Shown here: positions 1 through 12,492 of the stretch, in pieces
How positions within the stretch are numbered: the stretch's first letter is position 1
Layout of the letters: the number at the start of each line of letters is the position of its first letter
From: Halomonas lysinitropha
GTDB lineage: Bacteria; Pseudomonadota; Gammaproteobacteria; Pseudomonadales; Halomonadaceae
Assembly (NCBI RefSeq): GCF_902500215.1
Contig: NZ_CABVOU010000037.1
Location: 1-64,000, forward strand
Length of the DNA stretch: 64,000 nt
Direction of reading: 5' to 3'
Position numbers and translations under genes: made by a program
Notes under the pieces: generated by a model
What the model saw: only the letters and a program-made list of their open reading frames with translations
What the model was told of the DNA's origin: nothing
Databases searched by the model: none

Positions 1-11
1 GGTCGGCCCCC

Positions 12-563
12 TCAGAACGCCCGGGCGGGGGTGGCGCAGCTGACCAGCCGGCAGGGCTCGCTGCCGGGGTTGCGGAAGCGGTGGGGAACCTTGGTGTCGA
101 AGTAGTAGGCTTCGCCGGGGCCCAGCAGGCGGGTCTCGGCGCCGATGGTGATCTCGATCTCGCCCTCCAGCACCACCCCGGCCTCCTCGCCCTGGTGGGC
201 GATCATTTCCCGGCCGGTGTCGGCGCCGGGTGGGTAGGTCTCGATCATGAAGGCCAGGGCGCGGCTGGCGCGGTTAGCCCCCACCAGCTTGAAGATCACG
301 TCCCCCGAGCCCATGTCGGTGAGCTCGTCGGCCGTGTAGAACACCTGATCGCGGCTCTCCAGATCCATGGTGAAGAAGTCCCCGACACTCATGGGAATGG
401 CGTCGAGGATCTTCTTCAGCGAGCTGACCGAAGGGCTCACCTTGCCCTGCTCGATCAGCGACAGGCTGGAGTGGGTGACCCCGCAGCGCTTGGCCAGCTC
501 GCGTTGGGAGATGCCCTTGAAGGTGCGCAGGGCGCGCAGTCGCGCGCCGACATCATCCGACAT
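12..563 (-). CDS. XRE-family HTH regulator with C-terminal cupin domain
   Basis: 183 aa. Residues about 7-61 form a Cro/C1-type helix-turn-helix (ISQRELAKRCGVTHSSLSLIEQG). Residues about 109-178 form a small cupin barrel with HQGEE, VLEGE and a late PHRF motif. This HTH plus cupin layout is that of PuuR/SutR-like regulators, in which a small molecule bound by the cupin changes DNA binding. The ligand cannot be told from sequence. The gene lies 35 bp downstream of gatB on the same strand and may be cotranscribed. Confident as to family; target genes are unknown. Confidence 0.85.
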   Translation of the reverse strand: MSDDVGARLRALRTFKGISQRELAKRCGVTHSSLSLIEQGKVSPSVSSLKKILDAIPMSVGDFFTMDLESRDQVFYTADELTDMGSGDVIFKLVGANRASRALAFMIETYPPGADTGREMIAHQGEEAGVVLEGEIEITIGAETRLLGPGEAYYFDTKVPHRFRNPGSEPCRLVSCATPARAF

Positions 564-598
564 CCGGTTCTCCTTCCTGCCGTGCGCGCTAGATCAGA

Positions 599-2053
599 TC
601 AGCACAGCGCATCGAGCTTCTCTTTCAGCAGGGCATTGACCTGCTGGGGGTTGGCCGTACCCCGTGAGGCCTTCATCACCTGCCCGACGAAGTAGCCGAC
701 CATCTTGCCGCGCTTTTCCGGCTCGGCGTCGCGGTACTGGGCCACCTGGGCGGGGCTGTCTGCAATGACCTGGTCGATCATCGCCTCGATGGCGCCGCTG
801 TCGGTGACCTGCTTGAGGCCCTTGGCCTCGATCACCTCGTCGGCACTCGCGGCTTCGCCGTGCCACAGTGCCTGGAAGACCTGCTTGGCGGCCTTGCCGT
901 TGATGGTGTCATCCTTCACCCGAGCGACCAGCTCGCCGAGCTGAATCGCAGAGACCGGGCTGTTCTGGACCGCCAGGCCCTCGCGGTTCAGCGCGCCGGA
1001 GAGCTCGCCCTGTACCCAGTTGGCGGCCAGCTTGGCATCGCCGCAGACCTCCTTGACCGCTTCGAAGTACTCGGCCATCTCGCGGCTCGCCGAGAGCACC
1101 CCGGCATCGTAGGCGGAGAGCCCCAGCGCCTGCTGGAAGCGGGCGCGCTTCTCAGCGGGCAGCTCCGGCAGGTTGTCGCGCAGGTGGTCGACATAGGCCC
1201 GGTCGAGCACCACCGGCAACAGGTCGGGGCAGGGGAAGTAGCGGTAGTCGTTGGCCTGCTCCTTGGTGCGCATGCTACGCGTCTCGTCCCGCTCGGGGTC
1301 GAAGAGGCGAGTCTCCTGGACGACCTCGCCGCCGTCCTCCAGCAGTTCGATCTGGCGCTCCACCTCGAAGGCGATGGCCCGCTCCACGAAGCGGAAGGAG
1401 TTGACGTTCTTGATCTCGGCGCGGGTGCCGAAGCTTGCCTGTCCCCGGGGGCGCACCGAGACGTTGACGTCGCAGCGCATCGAGCCCTCGGCCATATTGC
1501 CGTCCGAAATACCGAGATACGTCACGATCGAGTGAATGGCCTTGAGATAGGCCGCGGCCTCCTTCGCCGAGCGCATGTCCGGCTCGGAGACGATCTCCAG
1601 CAGTGGGGTGCCGGCACGGTTGAGGTCGATGCCGGTCATGCCATGAAAATCCTCGTGGAGCGACTTGCCGGCATCCTCCTCGAGGTGAGCATGGTGCACG
1701 CGGATGCGCTTGGTCTCGCCGTCCTCCAGCGCGATCTCCACCTCACCGGGCCCGACGATGGGGTGATACATCTGGCTGGTCTGGTAGCCCTTGGGCAGGT
1801 CCGGATAGAAGTAGTTCTTGCGGTCGAATACCGAGACCTCGGGAATCTCGGCGTGGATGCCCAGACCGAACTGTACGGCCATGGCCACGGCCTGTTCGTT
1901 GAGAACCGGCAGCACGCCGGGCAGCCCCAGGTCCACGGCACAGGCCTGGCTGTTGGGCTCGGCGCCGAAGGCGGTGGAGGCGCCGGAGAAGATCTTCGAC
2001 TTGGTGGCGAGCTGGACGTGGACCTCCAGCCCGATCACGGTTTCCCATTGCAT
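599..2053 (-). CDS. gatB: Asp/Glu-tRNA amidotransferase subunit B
   Basis: 484 aa, the usual GatB length. It begins with the hallmark GLEVHVQL segment. The catalytic/kinase core is followed by a helical YqeY-like C-terminal domain (about 330-484) that holds the tRNA elbow. GatB phosphorylates mischarged Glu-tRNA(Gln) or Asp-tRNA(Asn) and, with ammonia from GatA, amidates it. Its ATG overlaps the gatA TGA by one base (TGATG at 2051-2055 on the opposite strand), so the two are probably translationally coupled in a gatCAB operon. Confidence 0.97.
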   Translation of the reverse strand: MQWETVIGLEVHVQLATKSKIFSGASTAFGAEPNSQACAVDLGLPGVLPVLNEQAVAMAVQFGLGIHAEIPEVSVFDRKNYFYPDLPKGYQTSQMYHPIVGPGEVEIALEDGETKRIRVHHAHLEEDAGKSLHEDFHGMTGIDLNRAGTPLLEIVSEPDMRSAKEAAAYLKAIHSIVTYLGISDGNMAEGSMRCDVNVSVRPRGQASFGTRAEIKNVNSFRFVERAIAFEVERQIELLEDGGEVVQETRLFDPERDETRSMRTKEQANDYRYFPCPDLLPVVLDRAYVDHLRDNLPELPAEKRARFQQALGLSAYDAGVLSASREMAEYFEAVKEVCGDAKLAANWVQGELSGALNREGLAVQNSPVSAIQLGELVARVKDDTINGKAAKQVFQALWHGEAASADEVIEAKGLKQVTDSGAIEAMIDQVIADSPAQVAQYRDAEPEKRGKMVGYFVGQVMKASRGTANPQQVNALLKEKLDALC

Positions 2054-3528
2054 CAGAGGGTCTCCTCGGCAAGCGCGGGACGACGCAGGTGCCAGTCGGT
2101 GGCCTGCTGGAACTGGTGGGCGACATTGAGCAGGCGCGCCTCGGCGAAATGGGCGCCGAGTATCTGTAGGCCTACGGGGCGGCCTTCCGCGGGGCGGCCG
2201 CCGGCGAAGCCGGCCGGCACGCTGATGCCGGGGATGCCCGCCAGGTTGATGGCGATGGTGTAGATGTCCTGCAGGTACATGGAGACCGGATCCTTCCTGG
2301 CACCCAGGTCGAAGGCCGGTGTCGGCGAGGCCGGCCCCATCAGCACGTCGACCTCGTCGAAGGCATCCAGGAAGTCCTGGCGTATCAGCCGGCGAACCTG
2401 CTGGGCCTTCTTGTAGTAGGCATCGAAGAAGCCCTCGGAGAGGGTGTGGGTGCCCATCAGGATGCGCCGCTTGACCTCCTCGCCGAAGCCCTCGGCGCGC
2501 GAGCGCTTGTAGAGGTCCATCAGGTCCTCCGGGGCATTGCAGCGATGGCCGAAGCGCACCCCATCGTAGCGCGCCAGGTTGGACGAGGCCTCCGCTGGGG
2601 CGATGACGTAGTAGGCCGGGATGGCATAGTGGGTATGCGGCAGGCTGATCTCGCGCACCGTGGCGCCGAGCGATTCAAAGACCTTGACCGCTTCGCGAAT
2701 GGCGCTCTCCACCGCGGGGTCGAGGCCATCGCCGAAGTACTCCTTGGGTAGGCCGATCTTCAGTCCGGCCAGGGGGGTGTCGAGCTCCTGGGTATAGTCG
2801 GGCACGCCACGGGCCACGCTGGTGGAGTCGCGCAGGTCGTGTCCGGCGATGGCGCCCAGCAGGTGGGCGCAGTCCTCGGCAGTGCGCGCCATGGGGCCGG
2901 CCTGGTCGAGGCTCGAGGCGTAGGCGATGATGCCGTAGCGCGACACCCGCCCGTAGGTGGGCTTCAAGCCGGTGATGCCGCAGAAGGCGGCCGGCTGACG
3001 GATCGAGCCGCCGGTGTCGGTGCCCATGGCGGCAGGTACCAGGCCCGCGGCCACCGCGGCGGCGCTGCCGCCGGAGCTGCCGCCCGGCACGGCGGCAGGG
3101 TCCCAGGGATTGCGCACCGGCCCGTAAAAGCTGTTCTCGTTGGAGGACCCCATGGCGAACTCGTCCATGTTGGTCTTGCCCAGGCTCACGGTGCCGGCGG
3201 CCCTGAGCTTCTCGACCACGGTGGCGTCATAGGGGGCGATGAAGTTGTCGAGCATCCTCGAGCCGGCACTGGTCTTGACGCCCTCGGTGCAGAAGAGGTC
3301 CTTGAGCGCCAGTGGCACGCCGGTCAGCGGGCCGATATTGCCGGCGGCGCGCGCGGCATCGGCCCGGTCGGCCTCGACCAGGGCCTGCTCGGCGGTCACG
3401 GAAATGAAGCTGTTGAGGTCGCCGTCGAGGCGGTCGATGCGCGCGAGAAATGCCTGGGTGAGCTCGCGGCTGGAGAACGCGCCGCTGGCCAGGCCGGCGG
3501 CGAGTTCCGTCAGAGTCTTGTCATGCAT
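2053..3528 (-). CDS. gatA: Asp/Glu-tRNA amidotransferase subunit A (glutaminase)
   Basis: 491 aa from the ATG at 3528; the frame is open 16 codons further, but homologues start MHDKTL. An amidase-signature enzyme that releases ammonia from glutamine and passes it to GatB. The Lys-Ser-Ser catalytic set is visible as K76 (LALKDLF), S151 ([10 protein letters not shown]) and S175 ([12 protein letters not shown]), with the family's spacing. It lies 51 bp after gatC and overlaps gatB. Having GatCAB suggests that Gln-tRNA and/or Asn-tRNA is made by transamidation here; the matching synthetases lie outside the window. Confidence 0.97.
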   Translation of the reverse strand: MHDKTLTELAAGLASGAFSSRELTQAFLARIDRLDGDLNSFISVTAEQALVEADRADAARAAGNIGPLTGVPLALKDLFCTEGVKTSAGSRMLDNFIAPYDATVVEKLRAAGTVSLGKTNMDEFAMGSSNENSFYGPVRNPWDPAAVPGGSSGGSAAAVAAGLVPAAMGTDTGGSIRQPAAFCGITGLKPTYGRVSRYGIIAYASSLDQAGPMARTAEDCAHLLGAIAGHDLRDSTSVARGVPDYTQELDTPLAGLKIGLPKEYFGDGLDPAVESAIREAVKVFESLGATVREISLPHTHYAIPAYYVIAPAEASSNLARYDGVRFGHRCNAPEDLMDLYKRSRAEGFGEEVKRRILMGTHTLSEGFFDAYYKKAQQVRRLIRQDFLDAFDEVDVLMGPASPTPAFDLGARKDPVSMYLQDIYTIAINLAGIPGISVPAGFAGGRPAEGRPVGLQILGAHFAEARLLNVAHQFQQATDWHLRRPALAEETL

Positions 3529-3579
3529 GGGCCCTGGGCTCCGTGATGGCTTGCCGGAAACGGTGGTAAGTGGCACGGA

Positions 3580-3867
3580 TCATTCGACGACCCGCGGGAC
3601 CAGGTAGAGGCCCTGTTCCACCGCCGGGGCGCAGCGCTGGAAGTGATCGCGCTGGTCGGTCTCGGTGACCTCGTCGACGCGCAGCCGCTGGGTGGTCTCC
3701 AGGGGGTGGGCCAGCGGCGCGACGCCCTCGGTGTCCAGCGTCTGGAGCTGGTCGACCATGGCCAGGATGCGGCCCAGGTCGTCCAGGTAGTGAGCGGCCT
3801 CGTCGTCCTCCAGGCCGAGCCGGGCCAGGTGGGCAGCCCGGAGAACGTCTGCGTGTTCAAGCGCCAT
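3580..3867 (-). CDS. gatC: Asp/Glu-tRNA amidotransferase subunit C
   Basis: 95 aa from the ATG at 3867 ([17 protein letters not shown]). The open frame extends upstream to 3924, but that part has no family resemblance. GatC is a small scaffold that wraps GatA and GatB. Typical features are the N-terminal helix, the [14 protein letters not shown] segment and the short C-terminal tail ending YLVPRVVE. First gene of the gatCAB operon and divergent from mreB, as in Pseudomonas. Confidence 0.93.
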   Translation of the reverse strand: MALEHADVLRAAHLARLGLEDDEAAHYLDDLGRILAMVDQLQTLDTEGVAPLAHPLETTQRLRVDEVTETDQRDHFQRCAPAVEQGLYLVPRVVE

Positions 3868-3906
3868 GATCGGATGTCCTCGACAGCGAGTGGGGCATGG
3901 AAATGA

Positions 3907-5085
<1,179 letters not shown>

Positions 5086-5101
5086 CTCGGGGGGACGCCC
5101 T

Positions 5102-6016
5102 ATCAAGCCGCTGTTCTCGCATGGACCGCTGCCGGGCTATCGCTTGCTGCTGTGCGTGTTCCTGGCCTCGGCCCTGATGTTCGCCGATACGCGTTTTACC
5201 CGCATGGAGCCCGTGCGGGCTCAGCTCTCCACGCTGGTGGCGCCCATCCAGTGGCTGGTCAGCGTTCCCAGCGATGTCCTCAACTGGGCCTCGCTGGCGC
5301 TTTCCGACCAGCGCGCCCTGCTGGACGAGAACCGCCGGCTTCGTGAGCAGATCCTGACGCTGTCGCACCGCGTGCAGCGCATGGCAAGCCTGACCGCCGA
5401 GAACGTGCGGCTGCGGGAACTGCTCGCGGCGACGCCGCAGCGCGAGATGCCCTATATCACCGCTGAACTGCTGTCGCTCGACCCCGACCCCTTCACCCAC
5501 CAGATGGTGATCGATCGCGGTCGCCGGGATGGTGTCTACGTCGGCCAGCCGGTGCTTGATGCGGCAGGGCTGGTTGGCCAGATCACGGCCACCTCGGCCT
5601 ATTCCAGCCGGGTATTGCTGCTGGCGGACGCCAGTCATGCCCTGCCGGTGCAGGTCAATCGCAACGGGCTGCGCTTTGTCGTGCAGGGGGCGGGTAGCTA
5701 CGACGCCCTCAACGTCAAGCATGTGCCCGACACGGCCGACATCCGCAAGGGCGACCTGCTGACCACTTCGGGGCTGGGCGGACGGTTTCCGCCGGGCTAT
5801 CCGGTGGCCCGGGTCTCGGCGGTGGTCCATGATCCGGGGCAGCCCTTCGCCCGCGTTACCGCCGCGCCGGTGGCGCAACTCCAGCGCTCGCGTCACTTCC
5901 TGTTGCTGTTTCCGCCCGCGCCGCCTGCCGCACCCCCCGAGGGCGAATTGGCTGCTCCGGCCCTCGAGGCGGCTCGTCACATCGTCACCGCCCCGGCCGA
6001 GGAGGAGGCGCCCTGA
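5102..6016 (+). CDS. mreC: Rod-shape-determining protein MreC (probable ATC start)
   Basis: 304 aa if begun at the ATC codon at 5102; 290 aa if begun at the TTG at 5144. Periplasmic scaffold of the elongasome: N-terminal membrane segment (about residues 15-30), a coiled coil ([10 protein letters not shown]...[11 protein letters not shown], about 65-110), then the beta-rich MreC core and a low-complexity Pro/Ala tail. MreC proteins keep a basic KPLF-type segment before the membrane helix; here the codons after the ATC encode [19 protein letters not shown] lies 6 nt before the ATC, whereas the TTG has no ribosome site. The last codon overlaps mreD (TGATG). Confidence 0.88.
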   Translation: MKPLFSHGPLPGYRLLLCVFLASALMFADTRFTRMEPVRAQLSTLVAPIQWLVSVPSDVLNWASLALSDQRALLDENRRLREQILTLSHRVQRMASLTAENVRLRELLAATPQREMPYITAELLSLDPDPFTHQMVIDRGRRDGVYVGQPVLDAAGLVGQITATSAYSSRVLLLADASHALPVQVNRNGLRFVVQGAGSYDALNVKHVPDTADIRKGDLLTTSGLGGRFPPGYPVARVSAVVHDPGQPFARVTAAPVAQLQRSRHFLLLFPPAPPAAPPEGELAAPALEAARHIVTAPAEEEAP

Positions 6017-6504
6017 TGGCAAATTCGCCCCCCGCCAACCTGCTGTGGATCTGGTTAACATTGCTGCTGGCCCTTTGCCTGCAGGTGATGCCGCTGGCCG
6101 ATGGCTGGCAGGTATGGCGGCCCGACTGGCTGGGGCTGATGCTGATCTACTGGTGCATGCGCGAGCCGCTGCGGGTCGGTGTCTTCCACGGCTTCGTGCT
6201 GGGGCTGTTGCTGGACCTCATCGAAGGTGCGCCACTGGGACAGAATGCCCTGCTGCTGTCACTGCTGGCCTTTCTCTGTGCCATGGTCTATGCGCGCTTC
6301 CGAGCCTACTCGCTGGTCCAGCAGGCGGTGCTGATCTTCGTCCTGCTGGGTCTGGTCCAGTTGGCCGAACAGTGGCTCAGGGCGCTGTTCGGGCCCTTTT
6401 CGATGCACCTCTCCTTCTTGCTCTCGGCGCTGATCGGGGCGGTGCTCTGGCCCTGGCTCACCACCCTGTTCCATGCGCTGGGAAGCCGCCTCTCCCGAGA
6501 CTGA
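6016..6504 (+). CDS. mreD: Rod-shape-determining protein MreD
   Basis: 162 aa, almost entirely hydrophobic with about five predicted membrane helices, the normal size and character for MreD. An inner-membrane partner of MreC in the elongation complex. The fourth and fifth helices are separated by the conserved-type [14 protein letters not shown] stretch. Its ATG overlaps the mreC stop, implying coupled translation. Assignment rests on topology plus operon position. Confidence 0.93.
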   Translation: MANSPPANLLWIWLTLLLALCLQVMPLADGWQVWRPDWLGLMLIYWCMREPLRVGVFHGFVLGLLLDLIEGAPLGQNALLLSLLAFLCAMVYARFRAYSLVQQAVLIFVLLGLVQLAEQWLRALFGPFSMHLSFLLSALIGAVLWPWLTTLFHALGSRLSRD

Positions 6505-6530
6505 CTCTCGCCACCCACCCCGGAGACGTC

Positions 6531-7136
6531 ATGACACACGATCCCGTGCTGTGCCTGGCCTCGGCCTCGCCGCGCCGCCGTGACCTGCTCGCCTCGATCG
6601 GCGTGGCGGTGGAAGTGCGCCCCGTGGATATCGACGAGACGCCACTGTCCGGTGAGGCGGCTGACGCCTATGTGGTTCGCCTGGCCCGAGAGAAGGCGCT
6701 GGCCGGCGGCCGTCTCTCCCTGCTGCCCGCCCTGGGATCGGATACCGCCGTGGTATGCGACGGTACGATTCTTGGCAAGCCGGCGGGGCGCGACCAGGCC
6801 GCCACCATGCTGCGAGCGCTTGCAGGGCGCGAGCATCAGGTACTGACCGGGGTGGCGGTCAGCGGTCCCGCCGGCCTGCTCACCGTCTGCGTGACCACCC
6901 GGGTCTTCATGCGGGCGATCACCGATGCCGAACTTGCCGCCTACTGGGCCACCGGTGAGCCGGCGGACAAGGCCGGTGGCTATGCCATCCAGGGCCTGGC
7001 GGCGGTGTTCGTCGAGCATATCGAAGGCAGTCATTCGGCGGTGGTGGGGCTTTCCCTGTACGAGACCGCCGACCTGCTGGCTCGACAGGGTGTGCCGGTC
7101 TGGAACGGGGCGCTTCCGCTTGGGCCTATGTCATAA
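6531..7136 (+). CDS. maf: Maf-family nucleotide pyrophosphatase (YhdE type)
   Basis: 201 aa from the ATG at 6531, preceded by CGGAG. The reading frame is open far upstream through mreC, but only this part is Maf. Motifs: [10 protein letters not shown] near the N terminus, a [10 protein letters not shown] core and [14 protein letters not shown] near 145-158, characteristic of the YhdE subgroup that hydrolyses dTTP/UTP and modified pyrimidine triphosphates. Proposed role: clearing non-canonical nucleotides, with links to division arrest in other bacteria. Its place between mreD and rng is the usual one. Confidence 0.93.
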   Translation: MTHDPVLCLASASPRRRDLLASIGVAVEVRPVDIDETPLSGEAADAYVVRLAREKALAGGRLSLLPALGSDTAVVCDGTILGKPAGRDQAATMLRALAGREHQVLTGVAVSGPAGLLTVCVTTRVFMRAITDAELAAYWATGEPADKAGGYAIQGLAAVFVEHIEGSHSAVVGLSLYETADLLARQGVPVWNGALPLGPMS

Positions 7137-7169
7137 TAGCGCGAGACTTTTCTGGACAAGGATTTCCGC

Positions 7170-8633
7170 ATGAGCGGTGAAGTACTCATCAACCTGACGC
7201 CGATGGAGACCCGTGTTGCCGTGGTGGAAAACGGTGTGCTGCAGGAGGCCTTCATCGAACGGGCTCGACGCCGTGGCATCGTCGGCAACATCTACAAGGG
7301 CAAGGTGGTACGCGTGCTGCCGGGTATGCAGGCTGCCTTCGTCGACATCGGCCTGGACCGTGCCGCCTTCATTCATGCCCATGAGGTGATGCCCCCCGGC
7401 ACTCCTGCCGAGGAGCAGGTCTCCATCGCTCAGCTGCTCCACGAGGGCCAGGCGCTGGTGGTGCAGGTGACCAAGGACCCGATCGGCTCCAAGGGGGCGC
7501 GGCTGACCACTCATCTCTCGGTACCCTCTCGCTACCTGGTCTACATGCCCGACTCGTCCCACCACGGCGTCTCCCAGCGCATCGAGGACGAGATGGAGCG
7601 CGAGCGATTGCGCGGCCTGATCGAGGCCGCCGGTACCGAGCAGCAGCTGGAAGTGAGCGGCGGCTTCATCGTACGCACTGCCGCCGAGGCCGTCGGCATC
7701 GAGGAACTTGCCGCTGACATGCACTTCCTGCTGCGCCTGTGGCGTCGGGTCAGCGAGCGGAGGGGGACGGCATCGGCTCCCAGCGTGATCTATGATGACC
7801 TGCCGCTCTTCATGCGCACCCTGCGTGACGTGATGCGCGACGATATCGAGAAGGTGCGTATCGATTCCCGCGAGAACTATGTCAGGCTGATCGAGTTCGC
7901 CAAGGAGTTCATGCCCACGGCAGTGGAACGCATCGAGCACTATGCCGGCGAGCGGCCGATCTTCGATCTGTTCAGTGTCGAAGACGAGATCCAGAAGGCG
8001 CTGGGGCGCAAGGTGCAGCTCAAGTCGGGCGGGTATCTCGTCATCGATCCCACCGAGGCCATGACGACCATCGACGTCAACACCGGCGGCTTCGTCGGGC
8101 ACCGCAACCTCGAGGAGACGATCTTCAAGACCAACCTCGAGGCGGCCACGGCCATCGCCCGGCAGCTGAGGCTGCGCAACCTCGGTGGCATCATCATCAT
8201 CGACTTCATCGACATGGACGACCCGGAGCACCAGCGCCAGGTGCTGCGCATGCTCGAGAAGTCGCTGGAGCGCGATCATGCCAAGACCAAATGCACCGGA
8301 GTCACCGAACTGGGCCTGGTGCAGCTGACCCGCAAGCGTACCCGGGAGAGCCTCGAGCAGACGCTTTGCGAAGCCTGTCCGACCTGTGCGGGCCGTGGCA
8401 CCCTGAAGACGCCGGAATCGGTCTGCTACGAGATTTTCCGCGAGATCCTGCGCGAGGACCGCGCCTACAGCGCCGAGACCTATACCGTGCTGGCCTCACA
8501 GGCGGTGGTGGATCGCCTGCTGGACGAGGAGTCCGCCGCGGTGGCGGACCTCGAGACCTTCATCGGCAAGCCGATCCGCTTCCAGGTGGAGGCCCACTAC
8601 TCCCAGGAGCAGTACGACATCGTGCTGATGTGA
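7170..8633 (+). CDS. rng: Ribonuclease G
   Basis: 487 aa, the RNase G length (no long RNase E scaffold). An S1-like RNA-binding domain starts near residue 38. The metal-binding catalytic aspartates are D302 (TTIDVNTG) and D345 (IIIDFIDMD). The CPTC pair at C403-C406 corresponds to the zinc-link CPxC motif for dimerisation. RNase G matures the 5' end of 16S rRNA and turns over some mRNAs. Start ATG at 7170 follows AAGGA. Only 4 bp separate it from yhdP. Confidence 0.96.
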   Translation: MSGEVLINLTPMETRVAVVENGVLQEAFIERARRRGIVGNIYKGKVVRVLPGMQAAFVDIGLDRAAFIHAHEVMPPGTPAEEQVSIAQLLHEGQALVVQVTKDPIGSKGARLTTHLSVPSRYLVYMPDSSHHGVSQRIEDEMERERLRGLIEAAGTEQQLEVSGGFIVRTAAEAVGIEELAADMHFLLRLWRRVSERRGTASAPSVIYDDLPLFMRTLRDVMRDDIEKVRIDSRENYVRLIEFAKEFMPTAVERIEHYAGERPIFDLFSVEDEIQKALGRKVQLKSGGYLVIDPTEAMTTIDVNTGGFVGHRNLEETIFKTNLEAATAIARQLRLRNLGGIIIIDFIDMDDPEHQRQVLRMLEKSLERDHAKTKCTGVTELGLVQLTRKRTRESLEQTLCEACPTCAGRGTLKTPESVCYEIFREILREDRAYSAETYTVLASQAVVDRLLDEESAAVADLETFIGKPIRFQVEAHYSQEQYDIVLM

Positions 8634-8637
8634 GCCC

Positions 8638-11600
8638 ATGTCCCTGATTCGGCTTGTTTCTCGCTGGCTCTTGACCCTGGTGGCGCTGCTGTTGGCGCTT
8701 CTGGCGGTGCTGACCCTGGTGCTGCGCTTGCTGCCGCTATTGCTCGAGGAGCAGGCACCGCGACTGGAGCGGCTGCTCTCGGCGCGCTTCAACGCGGTGG
8801 TAGAGCTGGACGAAATAACGGCCGGCCTGCAGCGGCTGGATCCACACCTGGCGATCGATGGCCTCCTGATCCGCTCCCGGGAGGGGTTGGGTCATTTCCC
8901 TCTGCTTGAGGTGGAGCAGGCACAGTTGCGCCTGGATAGCCTGGCCAGCCTGGCCGCCGGCGTCCCACTGGTAGCCGATGCCCGTGTGCAGGGCGTGACC
9001 GTGCACCTCTACCAGGATGAGGCCGGACGCTGGCACTGGCCGGCCCCCGCAGAGCTTCCCCCCGAGCTGATTCCCGATACCGCCTTCGACCTCGACCGTC
9101 TCGATTTCTGGGTCGGCATGCTGTTGCGCCAGAGCGCCTGGGTCGAGCAGCTCAGTCTGGTATTGCACGGTCGCAAGGAGCGCGCCGTGCTCAAGGCGCC
9201 ACGCCTGGTGATGACGGGGGATGCGCGCCGCACTCGCCTGGAGGGCGAAGTCCTGGTGGAAGGGCGGTCGGAGCAGGCCATCCGGGCGGTGATGGAGCTG
9301 TTTCCCGGGCCCTCCGGGCTGAGCGACTTCAACGCGGCCCTGCAGGCCGAAATGCGCCTCGAGAGCTTGCTGGGGCTTTCAGAGGTGCTGGGCTATGGCG
9401 ACGCCCTGCGACTGGAAGCCGCCAGCGGCGAGGCACGCCTTTGGGGTCGCTGGAATGCCGGCCGCCTGGCCGACCTGCGCCTTGATGTCGATGCACCCTT
9501 GCTGGCCCTGAGTCAGCCTGAAACACCCGACGATCAGGGGTCACCTCCGGCTATCGTGCTCAATCGGGTGACGGCCCGCGGCCAGTGGCTGCGTGAGGTT
9601 TCGGGCTGGCAGGCCTGGCTCGAGGGAGATGCCCGCAGTGCTGACTGGGCGCGACCCGAAGGGAATGGTGAAGAAACGGTCACAGGGCCTGCCGTGCCAC
9701 AGTATTGGCATGCCCGCAGCCGTGATGACGGCTGGTGGCTCAATACCAGCGAGTTCGATCTTGGCGCTCTGGCCGCCTGGCGTGATCGACTGCCACTGCC
9801 CGAAGCACTGGCGCGGGTGATCGATAATCTGGATCCGCGCGGAGAGGTGACCGGCCTGGGACTGGGTCGGGAGGGCGGCGACTGGGTCGCCCGGACCTCG
9901 GCGACCGGGGTGGCGGTATCCCCCTGGCAGAATGCGCCTGGGGGCGGCCCCCTGGATGTCTGGGTGACCTCCCGGGACCTCAAGGGCCACGTCGAGTTCG
10001 TCGGCCGCGACAGCGCCCTGCATTTTCCACGCGTGTTTGGCACACCCATGACACTCTCCCGCGCCAGCGGCGTGATCGACTGGGCCTATGATGGCCCGCG
10101 CAGCTTCGTCAGCGGACGCGGGCTCGAGGTCGACTGGAACGGTGCTCAGATCGAAGGAGGCTTTGGCCTTTCGGTGGGCGGTGGCCAGCGCGGTGGCTTC
10201 GGTCTCCAGCTCGATTTCCACGACGTGGATGCCATCGAGACGCCGCTGGTCGACTGGCTGCCGGTGGGGGTGCTGGCGCCAGAGATAGCCGACTGGCTGG
10301 GTGGCGGGGTTGCCGGCCGGGTGCCGAATGGCTCGCTGCGGCTTCATGTACCCCTGTACCGAGAGGGCGAGCGTATCGAGCCGATCCTGGAACTGGCCCT
10401 GGAGGTGGAGGAGGGACGCCTGCCCTTCGCCCCCGACTGGCCGGCCCTCGAGGGCGTCAGTGGGCGGCTGCAGTTGGCCGATGGGACCCTGACGGCGGAG
10501 GTGGATCGGGCCGAGAGCCTGGGGATCGAGGCGCGCGCCGGCGAGGTGCGCCTGGCAGAGGAGCAGCTCGAGGTCAGTGGCGAGCTCGAGGCCTCCGCCG
10601 AGGCGCTGCGCCGCTACCTGCTGGCGCTGCCCGTCGAGGGCATGGAGGCAGTGGAGGAGTGGCAGGGTGAGGGCCGGGCATCCGGCAGCCTGGACCTGGC
10701 CCTGACCCTGGGCGAGCCCGGTTCCCTGATACTGGATATCGCCACCGAGGCGGATTTTTCGAGGCTCGTTCATGCCCCTCTCCAATTGACGTTCCGTGAC
10801 CTCCAGGGTCCTCTCGCCTGGCGTCAGCGCGGTGAGGAGGGCGGCCTGGAAGGGCGCCTGGACGGGCGATTGCTGGGGGGGCCCTTCAGCAGCGAGATCG
10901 ATACCCTCGCCGGGGGACTCGACCTGGCCGGTACGGCTGAGGTACCGGCCATCACCCAGTGGAGCGGCATGCCGGGCCTCGGCGGCCTGATCGAGGGTCG
11001 CCTGCCCTGGCAGGGGCGTCTGGCGATCGGTGAAGAGAGCGCCTCCCTGCGCCTTGATAGCAGCCTGGAAGGCCTTTCCATCGCCCTGCCGGATCCACTG
11101 GGCAAGTCCCGAGAGGAGCGTCTCCCCCTGCAGCTGACCTTCGATCTCAGCGAGGGCCGTGTCGATGGCCGCCTGGGCGATCAGGTGGGCCTGCGTTGGC
11201 GCGAGCTTTCCGGTGGCGCCTCGGAGCAGGGGCAGGTATGGCTGGGGTCCCGGCCGAATGCCTGGCCCCGCGAGCCCGGCTGGAGCCTCTTGGCCTACCA
11301 GCCGCGTCTGCCGGTGGCCGAGTGGGCGAGGGCGCTTTCGCCCCTGATCCCGCGTGGCCGCGGCCAGGGAGATAGTGCCGGCTCCGCGGCGCTCTCGTCG
11401 CTGGCCCTCCGGACCGACTGCCTGCAGGTGCAGTCACGCTGCCTGGGGTCGCTGGGCGTCGAGGGAGGAGTTCGTGGCGGTGGCTGGGCGCTGACGCTGG
11501 ACGGCAGTCTGGCCAGTGGGCGCCTGTCGTATCAACCCAACCTCGAGAATCCCCTGGATATCGTGCTGGAGCGGTTGTCACTGGACGCCCTGGTGCCGTC

Positions 11601-12492
11601 TTCCAGCAGCGGTAGCGGCCAGCTGCTGGACGAGATCGCTGTGCCCCCCGAGGCGGCCCCCCTGCCGCAGGGCCTGGAGGCGGTACCTGACGGCCGGCTA
11701 CGTATCGCCGAGATTGGCTGGCAGGGGCAGCGCTTCGGCCCCTTCAACGGGCGCTGGCGGTCGGCGGCCGACCGGCTGGTGGTCGATCCCCTGGGCCTGA
11801 CGCTGGGCCAGGTCAGCGCCCATGGCAATCTGGTGTGGGAGGCAAGCGGATCCGGTGATAGCCTGACCCGGGCGCGGCTCGATCTGGACGGCCGGGACCT
11901 GGGCACTGCCCTGGCGGCACTGGGCCAGCCGGTCTCCGTGCGCAGCGCCGATACTCGGGTCAAGAGTCAGTTGGCCTGGCCGGGGGCGCCCTGGCAATTC
12001 GCCCTGGCCCGCTCCCGGGGCAGTCTCGAGGTAGCGCTACGCGATGGACGCTTCGTCAATATCGAGTCGCCCTCGGCGCGAGTCGTCGGGTTGCTCAACG
12101 TCGACAACCTGCTGCGTCGGCTGAGGCTCGATTTCTCCGATGTCACCGGTCAGGGGACCGTCTTCGATCGTGTCACGGGTGCCGCGACGCTGTATGGTGG
12201 AGTCCTTGAAACCCGGGGTCCGGTCGAGATTGAAGGGCCGGCGACCCGCTTCACCCTCGACGGCAGCGTCGACCTGGCGCGCCGGGAACTCGACCAGCGC
12301 CTGGCCGTCACAGTGCCGGTGAGCAGCAATCTGCCCCTGGCGGCAGTGCTCGCCGGCGCCCCGGTGGTCGGTGGTGCGCTGTTTATCGCCGACAAGCTGT
12401 TCGGTGATGCCATCGACCGCGTGACCCGAATCCACTATCGCGTGCAGGGTCCCTGGACCTCGCCGCGGATCTCTCTGGAAAGTGCCGAATGA
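8638..12492 (+). CDS. yhdP: YhdP-family AsmA-like envelope protein
   Basis: 1284 aa. One N-terminal membrane helix (about 12-35) is followed by a very long repetitive beta-strand periplasmic region and a conserved C-terminal AsmA-like part (about 1080-1270), as in YhdP/TIGR02099 proteins. In E. coli, YhdP, TamB and YdbH form bridge-like paths for phospholipids from inner to outer membrane; the same role is inferred here. A Ser/Gly-rich loop (SSSSGSG) lies near 985. The stop overlaps the tldD start (ATGA). Confidence 0.93.
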   Translation: MSLIRLVSRWLLTLVALLLALLAVLTLVLRLLPLLLEEQAPRLERLLSARFNAVVELDEITAGLQRLDPHLAIDGLLIRSREGLGHFPLLEVEQAQLRLDSLASLAAGVPLVADARVQGVTVHLYQDEAGRWHWPAPAELPPELIPDTAFDLDRLDFWVGMLLRQSAWVEQLSLVLHGRKERAVLKAPRLVMTGDARRTRLEGEVLVEGRSEQAIRAVMELFPGPSGLSDFNAALQAEMRLESLLGLSEVLGYGDALRLEAASGEARLWGRWNAGRLADLRLDVDAPLLALSQPETPDDQGSPPAIVLNRVTARGQWLREVSGWQAWLEGDARSADWARPEGNGEETVTGPAVPQYWHARSRDDGWWLNTSEFDLGALAAWRDRLPLPEALARVIDNLDPRGEVTGLGLGREGGDWVARTSATGVAVSPWQNAPGGGPLDVWVTSRDLKGHVEFVGRDSALHFPRVFGTPMTLSRASGVIDWAYDGPRSFVSGRGLEVDWNGAQIEGGFGLSVGGGQRGGFGLQLDFHDVDAIETPLVDWLPVGVLAPEIADWLGGGVAGRVPNGSLRLHVPLYREGERIEPILELALEVEEGRLPFAPDWPALEGVSGRLQLADGTLTAEVDRAESLGIEARAGEVRLAEEQLEVSGELEASAEALRRYLLALPVEGMEAVEEWQGEGRASGSLDLALTLGEPGSLILDIATEADFSRLVHAPLQLTFRDLQGPLAWRQRGEEGGLEGRLDGRLLGGPFSSEIDTLAGGLDLAGTAEVPAITQWSGMPGLGGLIEGRLPWQGRLAIGEESASLRLDSSLEGLSIALPDPLGKSREERLPLQLTFDLSEGRVDGRLGDQVGLRWRELSGGASEQGQVWLGSRPNAWPREPGWSLLAYQPRLPVAEWARALSPLIPRGRGQGDSAGSAALSSLALRTDCLQVQSRCLGSLGVEGGVRGGGWALTLDGSLASGRLSYQPNLENPLDIVLERLSLDALVPSSSSGSGQLLDEIAVPPEAAPLPQGLEAVPDGRLRIAEIGWQGQRFGPFNGRWRSAADRLVVDPLGLTLGQVSAHGNLVWEASGSGDSLTRARLDLDGRDLGTALAALGQPVSVRSADTRVKSQLAWPGAPWQFALARSRGSLEVALRDGRFVNIESPSARVVGLLNVDNLLRRLRLDFSDVTGQGTVFDRVTGAATLYGGVLETRGPVEIEGPATRFTLDGSVDLARRELDQRLAVTVPVSSNLPLAAVLAGAPVVGGALFIADKLFGDAIDRVTRIHYRVQGPWTSPRISLESAE

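Noticed and set aside
860-2263. 467-codon open frame on the plus strand opposite gatB
   Set aside because: It is exactly antisense to a clear gatB, has low-complexity Gly/Ala/Leu/Val/Asp composition typical of GC-rich reverse frames and shows no domain.
5144-6016. TTG at 5144 as the mreC start
   Set aside because: It would drop the conserved KPLF...R segment and has no ribosome site; the ATC at 5102 has both. Kept only as an alternative.
9541-10785. 414-codon minus-strand frame inside yhdP
   Set aside because: Antisense shadow of the yhdP coding frame. No ribosome site or recognisable motif.
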